The notes beneath the pieces are model-generated. The model was not told the DNA's origin. It saw only the letters and a list, made by a program, of their open reading frames with translations, and made no database searches. From assembly GCA_016209805.1 (NCBI GenBank), contig JACQVJ010000202.1, positions 1-7,507 on the forward strand: a stretch of 7,507 nucleotides of DNA. Direction: 5' to 3'. The position numbers and the translations under genes were made by a program. This document shows positions 1 through 6,361 of the stretch, one piece after another. Source of the stretch: Ignavibacteriota bacterium (GTDB lineage Bacteria; Bacteroidota; Ignavibacteria; UBA10030; UBA6906). Position 1 is the stretch's first letter. Every line of letters starts with the position of its first letter.

Positions 1-1387
1 TCGCGCGAAATGTTTCGTCCGGTCGGAAGTGCCAGATGATCGATGTTTGCAGGAAGTCCATGCCGGCACCCGCCTCGACAGTGTGGTTTTCTGCAAACCA
101 ACTCACCTCATTTTTTACAGAAACCTTCCTGAACACATACCGTGAATCGAACTCGACGTTGAATAATCTGATCCCCGTCGTATCGCCTCCATTCCCATAG
201 AGTGTGCGATTGAGTGAGGGATCGAGAAAATCTCCACCGAAAGACGTTTCCCCACTATTGCGGTACCAGGAAACACCGAGTTTTGAGAAGAAACTCTCTG
301 AGGGAAAATGATGCCACGCAAGTCCGACAACGTCGTTCCTCGTAACATCCTCCACATTCACGCTGTCCGGTTCGCTCCTCTCCGGGCCCGCAATAAGATC
401 TACTCCATCCCTGCTTGCGATGCTGTTGAGAATAATCTTGTTGGTTGGAGAAGGCTCAAACACAAGCTTTGTCTGGAAGTCAGTAAAGTTCGGGAACGCC
501 ACGTCGCCGCTGACAAGTCCGTTGTTCTTCGCAATGGGGCCGAGGATGAGGTCATAGTATGTACGTCGGGCGGACAACATATATGATCCGTTAATGCCGA
601 AAGGCGAGTGACCGTTCAATACGAGGTTCGCATTCGAGATGCTGGCATTCAAACTTCCTTTCATTCCCGAACTCTTATCCCCCTCTCTGTTCGTGACGTC
701 CAGAACGGCCGACAGTCGATCCCCGTACTTTGCAGGGAACCCCCCGGTCATCAAGCTGATGTCCGTAACAGTCTCAGGATTGAACATGCTGATGATCCCA
801 TAGAGCCGGTAGGGGTTAAAGACCTCGATATCGTCCATGATGATGAGATTCTGGTCCGGGCCACTACCGCGGATAACTAGTTGTGAGCTAAAGTCGTTAG
901 GCGCGAGAACACCCGGGAGGGCTTGGAGTGTTCGAAGCACGTCCTCACCCACTCCTGCTAAAGTCTTCGCCCGGACCGGCGCAACGGAGAGCACACTGGG
1001 CCGGACATCCTCTTGCCTCTTTACGCGTTCTGCAGTAATGCGGACCTCTTCCAAAGGTATTGCCGACTCAACCATGAGAAGTGTTATAGATGTAATCCTT
1101 CCCTGCTCCACGATCACATCGGGTTGAATCCACTCTTCATATCCCACAAGGCGGCCAACGACGGTGTATCGACCGGGAGGAACGGAAGAAACGGTGAACT
1201 CTCCATTCTCGTTGCACATCGCTCCAAGTTGGGTCCCCAGGATGGTGATGCTTGTGAAGGGGAGCGGTTGTCCGCTTTCTTTTCCGACTGCCCTTCCTGA
1301 GACCTTACCGGAGATGCTACCTTGCGCGGATAGACTTCCTGTGTTGACGATGAAAATAGCTATGAGGCTCAGTACCAGAGGTTTCAT
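1..1387 (-). CDS. TonB-dependent outer-membrane receptor, N-terminal part (runs off left edge)
   Basis: The minus strand is open without a stop from an ATG at 1387 to the window edge: 462 codons, so the 3' part of the gene is missing. Residues 1-21 form a signal peptide (MKPLVLSLIAIFIVNTG, cleavage likely after SLSA). Residues about 23-105 look like a carboxypeptidase-regulatory-like beta-sandwich (SISGKV, then NGEFTVSSVPPGRYTV and VGYEE). A plug domain follows at about 125-235, with LRTLQALPGV, VIRGSGPDQNLIIMDD and GGFPAKYGDRLSAVLDV. The rest has the alternating, aromatic- and Asn-rich composition of barrel strands. Such receptors import a bound substrate across the outer membrane using TonB energy; nothing seen here identifies the substrate. 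Only a weak ribosome site (AGGAAA directly before ATG) is visible, but the signal peptide supports this start. It is transcribed divergently from bshB1 and has no visible partner gene such as SusD, which would lie beyond the edge. Confidence 0.9.
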   Translation of the reverse strand, partial: MKPLVLSLIAIFIVNTGSLSAQGSISGKVSGRAVGKESGQPLPFTSITILGTQLGAMCNENGEFTVSSVPPGRYTVVGRLVGYEEWIQPDVIVEQGRITSITLLMVESAIPLEEVRITAERVKRQEDVRPSVLSVAPVRAKTLAGVGEDVLRTLQALPGVLAPNDFSSQLVIRGSGPDQNLIIMDDIEVFNPYRLYGIISMFNPETVTDISLMTGGFPAKYGDRLSAVLDVTNREGDKSSGMKGSLNASISNANLVLNGHSPFGINGSYMLSARRTYYDLILGPIAKNNGLVSGDVAFPNFTDFQTKLVFEPSPTNKIILNSIASRDGVDLIAGPERSEPDSVNVEDVTRNDVVGLAWHHFPSESFFSKLGVSWYRNSGETSFGGDFLDPSLNRTLYGNGGDTTGIRLFNVEFDSRYVFRKVSVKNEVSWFAENHTVEAGAGMDFLQTSIIWHFRPDETFRA

Positions 1388-1460
1388 TTTCCTATCATGA
1401 ATCAGGCTACCGGCTACAATATCGAGAATCTGGTACACATATCCAACGACCACGGTGAGT

Positions 1461-1492
1461 TTTGCGTTCCATCCGTGCAATACGTATATTTC
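1461..1492 (+). promoter_or_regulatory. Bacteroidetes-type housekeeping promoter for bshB1
   Basis: TTTG at 1461-1464 is followed after 20 bases by TATATTTC at 1485-1492. The known Bacteroidetes primary-sigma consensus is TTTG (-33) and TAnnTTTG (-7) with 19-21 bases between, so both boxes and the spacing fit, with one mismatch in the last base of the -7 box. Transcription would begin about 1497-1500, giving a 5' leader of only 12-15 bases before the bshB1 ATG at 1512. No clear promoter of the same type was found on the opposite strand for the divergent receptor gene. Confidence 0.6.
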
Positions 1493-1511
1493 TCTCCAAA
1501 AAAACAGAACG

Positions 1512-2231
1512 ATGAAACTCGATGTCTTGGCAATCGGTGCTCATCCCGATGATGTTGAACTCACGTGCTCTGGAACCATCATTAAGATCGTCAAGCAGGG
1601 GCGAAAGGTCGGACTTGTGGACTTGACTGCCGGAGAACTCGGCACGAGAGGATCGCCAGAAATACGGGCAGAAGAAGCGGCGGAAGCTGCGAAGCTCCTG
1701 GGGGTTAGTGTGCGCGAGAATCTTGGACTCCCGGATGGCAACATCGAGGTCAATCCTACCAACCGACTCCGCTTGATTCAGTTGATTCGGAAGTATCAGC
1801 CAGAAGTACTCCTTTTTCCACACTGGCTTGAGCGCCATCCTGACCACGAACACGCCCATCGGCTGTCTCGGGAGTCATGGTTCTATGCCGGGCTCGAGAA
1901 GATTGAAACCAGGATCGATGGGAAGGTTCAAGAACCGTATCGTCCCAGAAGCTACTACCACTTTATGCAAAGCTATGAATTTGTTCCGACGTTCATCATC
2001 GATATTTCTGATGTCTATGAACAACGCATGGATGTCGTCCGCACTTTCAAATCCCAGTTCTATGATCCACACAGCGAGGAGCGGGAAACATTCCTGAGCA
2101 ACCCGGAGTTTATGGAAATGCTCCGAACCAGATTTGAGTACTTTGGCGACAGGATAGGAAAGAAATACGGCGAACCTTTCTACTCAGTCAACATGGTTGG
2201 TGTTACAGACCTCTTCTCCTTGACGATCTAA
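1512..2231 (+). CDS. bshB1: Bacillithiol biosynthesis deacetylase BshB1 (PIG-L/LmbE family)
   Basis: A 239-residue cytoplasmic zinc hydrolase. In bacillithiol synthesis this family removes the acetyl group from N-acetylglucosaminyl-malate, giving the amine to which cysteine is then added. The zinc site is visible: GAHPDD at 9-14 (H11 and D14 as ligands, D13 as general base by analogy with Bacillus homologues) and RHPDHEHA at 108-115 (H112 as third ligand). The stretches DLTAGELGTRG (37-47), IRAEEA (51-56) and RENLGLPDG (68-76) are typical of BshB1 rather than of other LmbE-like deacetylases. The length equals that of characterised family members. The frame is open upstream to a GTG at 1455, but the ATG at 1512 begins exactly where the family N-terminus (MKLDVLAIGAHPDD) does, and it lies downstream of the promoter. 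The ribosome site is weak. No bshA or bshC lies in the window. Confidence 0.9.
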   Translation: MKLDVLAIGAHPDDVELTCSGTIIKIVKQGRKVGLVDLTAGELGTRGSPEIRAEEAAEAAKLLGVSVRENLGLPDGNIEVNPTNRLRLIQLIRKYQPEVLLFPHWLERHPDHEHAHRLSRESWFYAGLEKIETRIDGKVQEPYRPRSYYHFMQSYEFVPTFIIDISDVYEQRMDVVRTFKSQFYDPHSEERETFLSNPEFMEMLRTRFEYFGDRIGKKYGEPFYSVNMVGVTDLFSLTI

Positions 2232-2252
2232 GTTGTCAGAAGAGATGGTCTA

Positions 2253-2684
2253 ATGCCAAATATCCATCCATTCTTAGTTCACTTCCCTATAGCTCTACTT
2301 ACGGTGAGTTTTCTCGCCGATCTTGCCGCCACGTTAACGAGGAACGAGGATCTTCACAAAGTGGGATGGTGGACTCTACTTCTTGGAACGTTAGGTTTGG
2401 CAGCAAGCGTGGTTACCGGATTGCTGGCAGAGTCAACGATAACAATTCCGAGAGAAGCTAAGGAGTTCTTTGAGGTACACGAGCAAATCGGTTTCATCGT
2501 TTCAGCGATATTTATATTTCTGTTCCTCTGGCGCATAGCCTCGCGTACACATCTTCCGACAAGGAACCGGATTTGGTTTCACATCTTCTCCCTTATTGGG
2601 GTGATCCTCATCTGGATGGGAGCATGGTACGGCGGAGAGATGGTCTATCGTTTCGGCGTTGGAGTTGGAGTGCCTCCACAGTAG
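2253..2684 (+). CDS. DUF2231-like four-helix membrane protein
   Basis: A 143-residue integral membrane protein of unknown function. It has four hydrophobic segments at about 9-28, 38-59, 78-95 and 108-127. The opening IHPFLVHFPIALL (4-16) is the hallmark HPxxVHFPIAL start of the DUF2231 family. Histidines H5, H10, H76 (VHEQIG) and H110 sit at or near the ends of helices, an arrangement that could bind a heme or metal, but that is inference. The C-terminus WYGGEMVYRFGVGV also recalls the family. The ATG lies 21 bp after the bshB1 stop with a purine-rich site (AGAAGAGA) about 7 bases upstream, so it is probably translated from the bshB1 transcript. It is followed by a hairpin terminator. The family assignment is from remembered motifs; the biological role is not known to me. 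Confidence 0.8.
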   Translation: MPNIHPFLVHFPIALLTVSFLADLAATLTRNEDLHKVGWWTLLLGTLGLAASVVTGLLAESTITIPREAKEFFEVHEQIGFIVSAIFIFLFLWRIASRTHLPTRNRIWFHIFSLIGVILIWMGAWYGGEMVYRFGVGVGVPPQ

Positions 2685-2705
2685 GGAATCGAGTATCAAT
2701 CCCAC

Positions 2706-2733
2706 AAAAAACCCGGTATGTGCCGGGTTCTTT
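2706..2733. terminator. Bidirectional intrinsic terminator between convergent transcripts
   Basis: AACCCGG (2710-2716) pairs perfectly with CCGGGTT (2723-2729) around a six-base loop TATGTG. The stem is flanked by an A run (2706-2709) and by CTTTT (2730-2734), so either strand yields a GC-rich hairpin followed by U residues. It sits 22-45 bp after the DUF2231 stop on the plus strand and just beyond the ccmF stop on the minus strand, where a shared terminator for two convergent operons is expected. Confidence 0.8.
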
Positions 2734-2755
2734 TCCAACAAGCGTCAGATCCCCT

Positions 2756-5044
2756 TCACAGATTACGATTCCTGAGAGCAGCTTCCTTGGTCCTCCGGAC
2801 TATCGTCACGATGAACCCAACGAGAAGTATGATCACTCCTGACCAGACCATGTTTATGAACGGCTTGACACTGGCTTCCACAACAAGGACATCGCCTTCT
2901 CCCGATTGTCCTTGTGTCGTAGAAGAGAGATCATTAACACTCAGTTCGACTCTTGAATTATCACGATCTTCCCTGTCAGGATTCATGTTAACTATCGTGA
3001 ATTCAAACCTGTCCTCGAAGGCCGCCATTTCGTCTCGGGATACACCTCCATCAATGATCTTAAATGGTGTAATCAAAACCGGCTTGCTGCCTGCTTCGGC
3101 AATTCGCAGCTTTGCTCCAATCCGGACTTCCTTACCCTCGAGCATCGCAGCCTTCTCCATAACGGGAAAATCAAAATCAACAAAGGTTACCTCAACATCG
3201 GCGATTGTCTTCGACTCACCCTTCTTGAGGAGTAGCCTTTGTGCTGACGTCCTGTTCTTGCTCCCGTTCTGCTCAAGCGAAAGAGGGGCCAAATAGAAAT
3301 CCTTTGTAATAAGATTGACGATGTCCGGATTTCGCATTAATCCTTCTGTGTAGGAGCTGTAGTACATTATCGGGGCAACGTGGTAGTTGCGTCCATCCTT
3401 CTCAACATTTACTTGAAAGGCGTATTTCTCTTGATCAATGGGTCTATAGCCCACGTAGGTAAGCGTGTAGCCGAGCGCATCCACGGATTTCCCCTCAACC
3501 AACGAGATGGTTTGTTTGTCGTTATAGTTCCCCGATCCGACGAAGCCGAGAAACATGACTGCAAGCCCAACATGAGCGATTGCTCCCCCTGCGTACTTTG
3601 GGTTCCCTTTTATAATTCTCCATCCGACTTGAATGTTGGCCAACAGCGCGAAACATGCTCCGAAAACAAAGAGCGCAACCACCATGCTCTCAATGCCAAA
3701 GAACCCTATCACTGCAGTAGCAAACAGGGCAAGTCCTACCGGCCAGATCAGCGTCCTGAGGAATCCCCGCTTATCAGATCTTGTCCACCAGAGTAGTTGT
3801 CCCAACCCTGTCAGCAGGCCGATGGCAATGCCGAGAGGCAGGGTTGTGGTCACGTAATATGAAATGTCAACAGCCGTTGTCTTTCCTTGGATAATCTCAG
3901 TGATAATTGGGGAAGAAGTGCCAACTGTAACAAAGATGGCGGCACATACGAGAGTGGCCGAGCCAAGAAACAGCGCAAACTCTCTGGAAAGGTACGAATG
4001 CTGTGGCGGCACCTTCGGCATTTCCCTCAATCTCTTGACAAGCAGGCCGAATCCAAGCCCAACAAACAAGATGATAATGCCAATCAGCAGCCAGTATGCC
4101 CACATGCCTGGGTCAACAAATGAATGCACGGATGTGTCACCCAGAACGCCGCTTCGTGTCAGGAACGTGGAATAGAGAACCGTAATAAAGCACAGCATGG
4201 CAAGCATGAGATTGGTTCGGACGAAGGCACCACTCTTCCTTTGCGAAAGAATTGTGTGAATCGAACCGATAGCGAATAACCAGGGAACCAGCGAAGAGTT
4301 TTCGACGGGGTCCCACCCCCAGTATCCGCCCCAACCTAATGTCTCGTAGGCCCAGAATCCTCCCATCATGATGCCCGTACCAAGGACCGTTGCCCCGTAT
4401 ACTATCCACGGAGTTGCGGGGCGGATCCAGTTTGAATAGTCCCTCTTCATCATCGCAGCAACAGCATACGCATAGGGCACTCCCATTGACGCAAAGCCCG
4501 TAAACAATACCTGCGGATGAATCACCATCCAATAGTTCTGCAAGAGAGGATTCAGTCCACGCCCGTTTTGGGGAACAAAGCCCGCCTCCACCTGTCCGGG
4601 CCATGTCTCCCAAACGAATGTGAAGGGATTCTTCACGATGAGCATCAGGAGAAGCATCAGTTCGATGAGTCCGTACACACTCATCACCTGAGGCTCGTAC
4701 CCTTTCTTTGAAGAGTACTGCATCAGGAAGATGCCGATCAACGACGTGTAGAGGGTCCAGAGCATGAAGCTCCCCTCCTGCCCTGCATAGAACGTCGAGA
4801 TCAGCAGTGGAAGGGAAAGCTCTCGCGAGCTATAGCTCCAAACGTATGTGTATTGAAACTGGTGAGTGAGAATGAGATAGAGAAGCGTTGCAGCAATAAC
4901 AAGTACGCTGATAACAGTTGCGTGGAAGAATGCCCTTCCCAACTTGAGGTAGCGGGTGTTGCCACTGCGGTGAGTTTGATAGAAACACGCAACCGAGAGC
5001 AGGCACGTCAAGAATGCCAGTTTGACCAGAATGCCACCAATCAT
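2756..5044 (-). CDS. ccmF: Cytochrome c heme lyase subunit CcmF
   Basis: A 762-residue polytopic membrane protein that takes heme from holo-CcmE and attaches it to apocytochromes at the periplasmic face. The tryptophan-rich WWD motif is at 238-250 (WGGYWGWDPVENS). The four histidines known from E. coli CcmF have clear counterparts: H176 (NPLLQNYWMVIHP), H263 (SIHT), H307 (SVHSF) and H491 (AIAHVGLA). Other family blocks include FYAGQEGS (85-92) and STFLTRSGVL (292-301). About 13 hydrophobic segments precede residue 505; a soluble, presumably periplasmic region of about 220 residues follows, then a last helix at 730-750 with a basic tail. E. coli CcmF has about 647 residues; the excess lies in that periplasmic region. 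The ATG has a strong GGAGG five bases upstream. It is the last gene of the cluster, 58 bp after ccmE. Confidence 0.95.
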   Translation of the reverse strand: MIGGILVKLAFLTCLLSVACFYQTHRSGNTRYLKLGRAFFHATVISVLVIAATLLYLILTHQFQYTYVWSYSSRELSLPLLISTFYAGQEGSFMLWTLYTSLIGIFLMQYSSKKGYEPQVMSVYGLIELMLLLMLIVKNPFTFVWETWPGQVEAGFVPQNGRGLNPLLQNYWMVIHPQVLFTGFASMGVPYAYAVAAMMKRDYSNWIRPATPWIVYGATVLGTGIMMGGFWAYETLGWGGYWGWDPVENSSLVPWLFAIGSIHTILSQRKSGAFVRTNLMLAMLCFITVLYSTFLTRSGVLGDTSVHSFVDPGMWAYWLLIGIIILFVGLGFGLLVKRLREMPKVPPQHSYLSREFALFLGSATLVCAAIFVTVGTSSPIITEIIQGKTTAVDISYYVTTTLPLGIAIGLLTGLGQLLWWTRSDKRGFLRTLIWPVGLALFATAVIGFFGIESMVVALFVFGACFALLANIQVGWRIIKGNPKYAGGAIAHVGLAVMFLGFVGSGNYNDKQTISLVEGKSVDALGYTLTYVGYRPIDQEKYAFQVNVEKDGRNYHVAPIMYYSSYTEGLMRNPDIVNLITKDFYLAPLSLEQNGSKNRTSAQRLLLKKGESKTIADVEVTFVDFDFPVMEKAAMLEGKEVRIGAKLRIAEAGSKPVLITPFKIIDGGVSRDEMAAFEDRFEFTIVNMNPDREDRDNSRVELSVNDLSSTTQGQSGEGDVLVVEASVKPFINMVWSGVIILLVGFIVTIVRRTKEAALRNRNL

Positions 5045-5049
5045 CGCGC

Positions 5050-5057
5050 CCTCCCCC
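5050..5057 (-). promoter_or_regulatory. Strong ribosome binding site of ccmF
   Basis: Read on the minus strand this is GGGGGAGG, ending five bases (GCGCG) before the ATG at 5044. It is the strongest Shine-Dalgarno in the window and fixes the ccmF start. Confidence 0.75.
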
Positions 5058-5102
5058 TACATTCTTGTATTCTATTCAAAAAGAACAGCCAACAGTCCAA
5101 CA

Positions 5103-5495
5103 TCACACCTTTCTCTTAACATCCTCCGGATCTGCTTCATACTTCGACGGACATTTCGTTAACACTTCAGTCGCGTGGAAATACCCCTCTTCCAAAAACC
5201 GCCCTTTGGCAACCACGCTCGTTGCCATTTCGAAGTTGTTCGGGGCCGCACCCTCCAGGACGACCTTGCATTCCTTTCCACTCTCGTCAATAAGATAAAA
5301 AGTGAATTGACTGGTCCTCGGGTCGAAAGAGGCTTCTTTGTCCCGATTCCAGGAACCCTTGAGTTGTACCTTCTTCTGAGACCGCATCGCCCCTGAAACG
5401 TCAGTGTATTCGACATTGCTTTCAAGGAACGAATACGAACCGAAGATAATGAATACAATGACGATTATGGATCCAACTATCACTTTGGGATTCAT
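5103..5495 (-). CDS. ccmE: Heme chaperone CcmE, CxxxY type
   Basis: A 130-residue periplasmic heme chaperone anchored by one N-terminal helix (residues 5-24, VIVGSIIVIVFIIFG), followed by the small OB-fold beta barrel (about 29-115) with VQLKGSW, FTFYLID and VVAKGRFLEEGYFHATEVL. CcmE holds heme covalently between its release by CcmC and its transfer by CcmF. In E. coli the link is to a histidine in HxxxY. Here the same place reads KCPSKYE, so Cys115 replaces His and Tyr119 is kept. This CxxxY form is known from archaea and some sulfate reducers. A second cysteine, C76 (GKECKV), and H107 are also present. An in-frame GTG at 5510 lies just before a perfect AAGGAG, so the ATG at 5495, six bases after that site, is the true start. 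The gene starts 29 bp after ccmD. Confidence 0.93.
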   Translation of the reverse strand: MNPKVIVGSIIVIVFIIFGSYSFLESNVEYTDVSGAMRSQKKVQLKGSWNRDKEASFDPRTSQFTFYLIDESGKECKVVLEGAAPNNFEMATSVVAKGRFLEEGYFHATEVLTKCPSKYEADPEDVKRKV

Positions 5496-5501
5496 TCCAT
5501 A

Positions 5502-5507
5502 CTCCTT
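5502..5507 (-). promoter_or_regulatory. Ribosome binding site of ccmE, decides the start
   Basis: AAGGAG on the minus strand, six bases before the ATG at 5495. It overlaps the upstream in-frame GTG codon region (5508-5510), which rules that GTG out as the start. Confidence 0.75.
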
Positions 5508-5524
5508 CACTTTATCTTATTGAA

Positions 5525-5659
5525 TTACTTTTGAGATCGTTCTTCCATCTTCCTGATTTTGATTTCGATCCGGAACAGGTATCCATAAATCCCGAGCCAC
5601 ACGACCAATACGACTAAGAGAACAATATAGAGTGAATTTTGCGAAAGGAACTCGTACAA
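5525..5659 (-). CDS. ccmD: Short CcmD-like protein (TTG start)
   Basis: A 44-residue protein with one membrane helix at about 9-28 (SLYIVLLVVLVVWLGIYGYL), a short periplasmic N-terminus (MYEFLSQN) and a charged cytoplasmic tail (FRIEIKIRKMEERSQK). Size, the single helix, the YLFR-basic tail and location between ccmC and ccmE all fit CcmD, which in E. coli helps release holo-CcmE from CcmABC. It resembles the short alternative CcmD family of Bacteroidetes-like bacteria. There is no ATG in the right place. The start is best read as TTG at 5659, because GGAG lies six bases upstream and the family N-terminus YEFL follows at once. It begins 23 bp after the ccmC stop. A longer open frame extends upstream over ccmC but is only a shadow of it. 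Confidence 0.82.
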   Translation of the reverse strand: MYEFLSQNSLYIVLLVVLVVWLGIYGYLFRIEIKIRKMEERSQK

Positions 5660-5665
5660 TCCGTT

Positions 5666-5669
5666 CTCC
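5666..5669 (-). promoter_or_regulatory. Ribosome binding site supporting the TTG start of ccmD
   Basis: GGAG on the minus strand, separated from the TTG at 5659 by six bases (AACGGA). It lies in the short gap between ccmC and ccmD and is the main argument for this non-ATG start. Confidence 0.55.
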
Positions 5670-5682
5670 GATTTGTGTTTTC

Positions 5683-6360
5683 TTAGAATCGATGATACGC
5701 AATACGATGAGCGCGCACATGGAGGTTCCACATCCAGAAATAGAGTCCTGTGAAGCCCGCAAGCGAGGACAAAAACACGACCAGCATTGTCGTGTTCATG
5801 TGCACCTTTCCCTGTGTGTTGATGAGAGGCTCGGGATGCAGGCTCGAGAGAATTCGCGGCATGATGAACATGAAGAACGGCATCGTCACGCCGGCGATGA
5901 TTGAATACACAGCAGCAAGCAACGCTCTCTTCTCTTCCACTTCGATTGCAGATCGCAGGGCAAAGTACGCCCCATAGATCAGCAGTAACACAAAGATGGA
6001 TGTCTGACGAGGATCCCAGTTCCAATAGGTCCCCCAGCTGAATTTCGCCCAGATCGCGCCTGTCACTGTTGCCAGAATGCAAAACATGAATCCCAGCCCG
6101 GCAGAGGAGGCCGATCTGAGATCGTCTTCCGGGTTCTTCTTTCGGAGATACCGAATGCTATAAACCATGCTTGATACAAACGCCAAAACGCTCAGCCACG
6201 CCGTGGGAACATGGAAGAACATGATCCTGGCCTTTTCTTCGAGTCCGGGAATTATCGGGAATTCATACCAACGCTGCGGGAGTGCAACCATTGGGAGGCC
6301 AAGGCTCATGGCTATTACTCCGCTCATCCAGACGCCAAGCAAAACCTTCACGTACTTCAA
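5683..6360 (-). CDS. ccmC: Heme handling protein CcmC (TTG start)
   Basis: A 225-residue, six-helix membrane protein that displays heme at its periplasmic WWD domain and loads it onto CcmE. The WWD motif is at 109-120 (WGTYWNWDPRQT). The two flanking heme-ligand histidines correspond to H50 (MFFHVPTAW) and H175 (SSLHPEP), the counterparts of His60 and His184 in E. coli. Other family features are FVSSMVYSIRY and the last helix FTGLYFWMWNLH. The frame is open upstream to an ATG at 6417, but that would overlap ccmB by 56 bases and add residues without likeness to CcmC. TTG at 6360 is preferred: AAGGA lies five bases upstream, inside the last codons of ccmB, and only one base separates it from the ccmB stop, implying translational coupling. 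E. coli CcmC has about 245 residues. Confidence 0.92.
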   Translation of the reverse strand: MKYVKVLLGVWMSGVIAMSLGLPMVALPQRWYEFPIIPGLEEKARIMFFHVPTAWLSVLAFVSSMVYSIRYLRKKNPEDDLRSASSAGLGFMFCILATVTGAIWAKFSWGTYWNWDPRQTSIFVLLLIYGAYFALRSAIEVEEKRALLAAVYSIIAGVTMPFFMFIMPRILSSLHPEPLINTQGKVHMNTTMLVVFLSSLAGFTGLYFWMWNLHVRAHRIAYHRF

Positions 6361-6361
6361 C

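Noticed and set aside
308..1300. Several plus-strand open frames of 78-96 codons across the first 1.3 kb
   Set aside because: The minus strand is one uninterrupted frame of 462 codons with signal peptide, regulatory-like and plug domains; the plus-strand frames overlap one another and show no domain or ribosome site.
1388..1460. Possible promoter for the TonB-dependent receptor on the minus strand (TATTGTAG)
   Set aside because: Only about half of the -7 consensus matches and no TTTG stands at the right distance.
1407..1859. A 150-codon minus-strand frame over the start of bshB1
   Set aside because: Antisense to bshB1, whose zinc motifs and family blocks are intact; the frame shows no domain.
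2718..3296. A 192-codon plus-strand frame opposite the end of ccmF
   Set aside because: It is antisense to the well-supported ccmF, begins inside the terminator region, is Ser/Thr/Pro-rich low-quality sequence, and has no recognisable domain.
5045..5102. Possible separate promoter in the 58-bp gap before ccmF, including a repeated TGTTGG on the minus strand
   Set aside because: No pair of boxes fits TTTG-N19-21-TAnnTTTG, and the repeat is too short to mean anything.
5660..6082. Upstream part of a 185-codon minus-strand frame running into ccmD
   Set aside because: It overlaps ccmC in another frame and has Cys/His/Arg-rich shadow composition; only its last 44 codons (ccmD) are protein-like.
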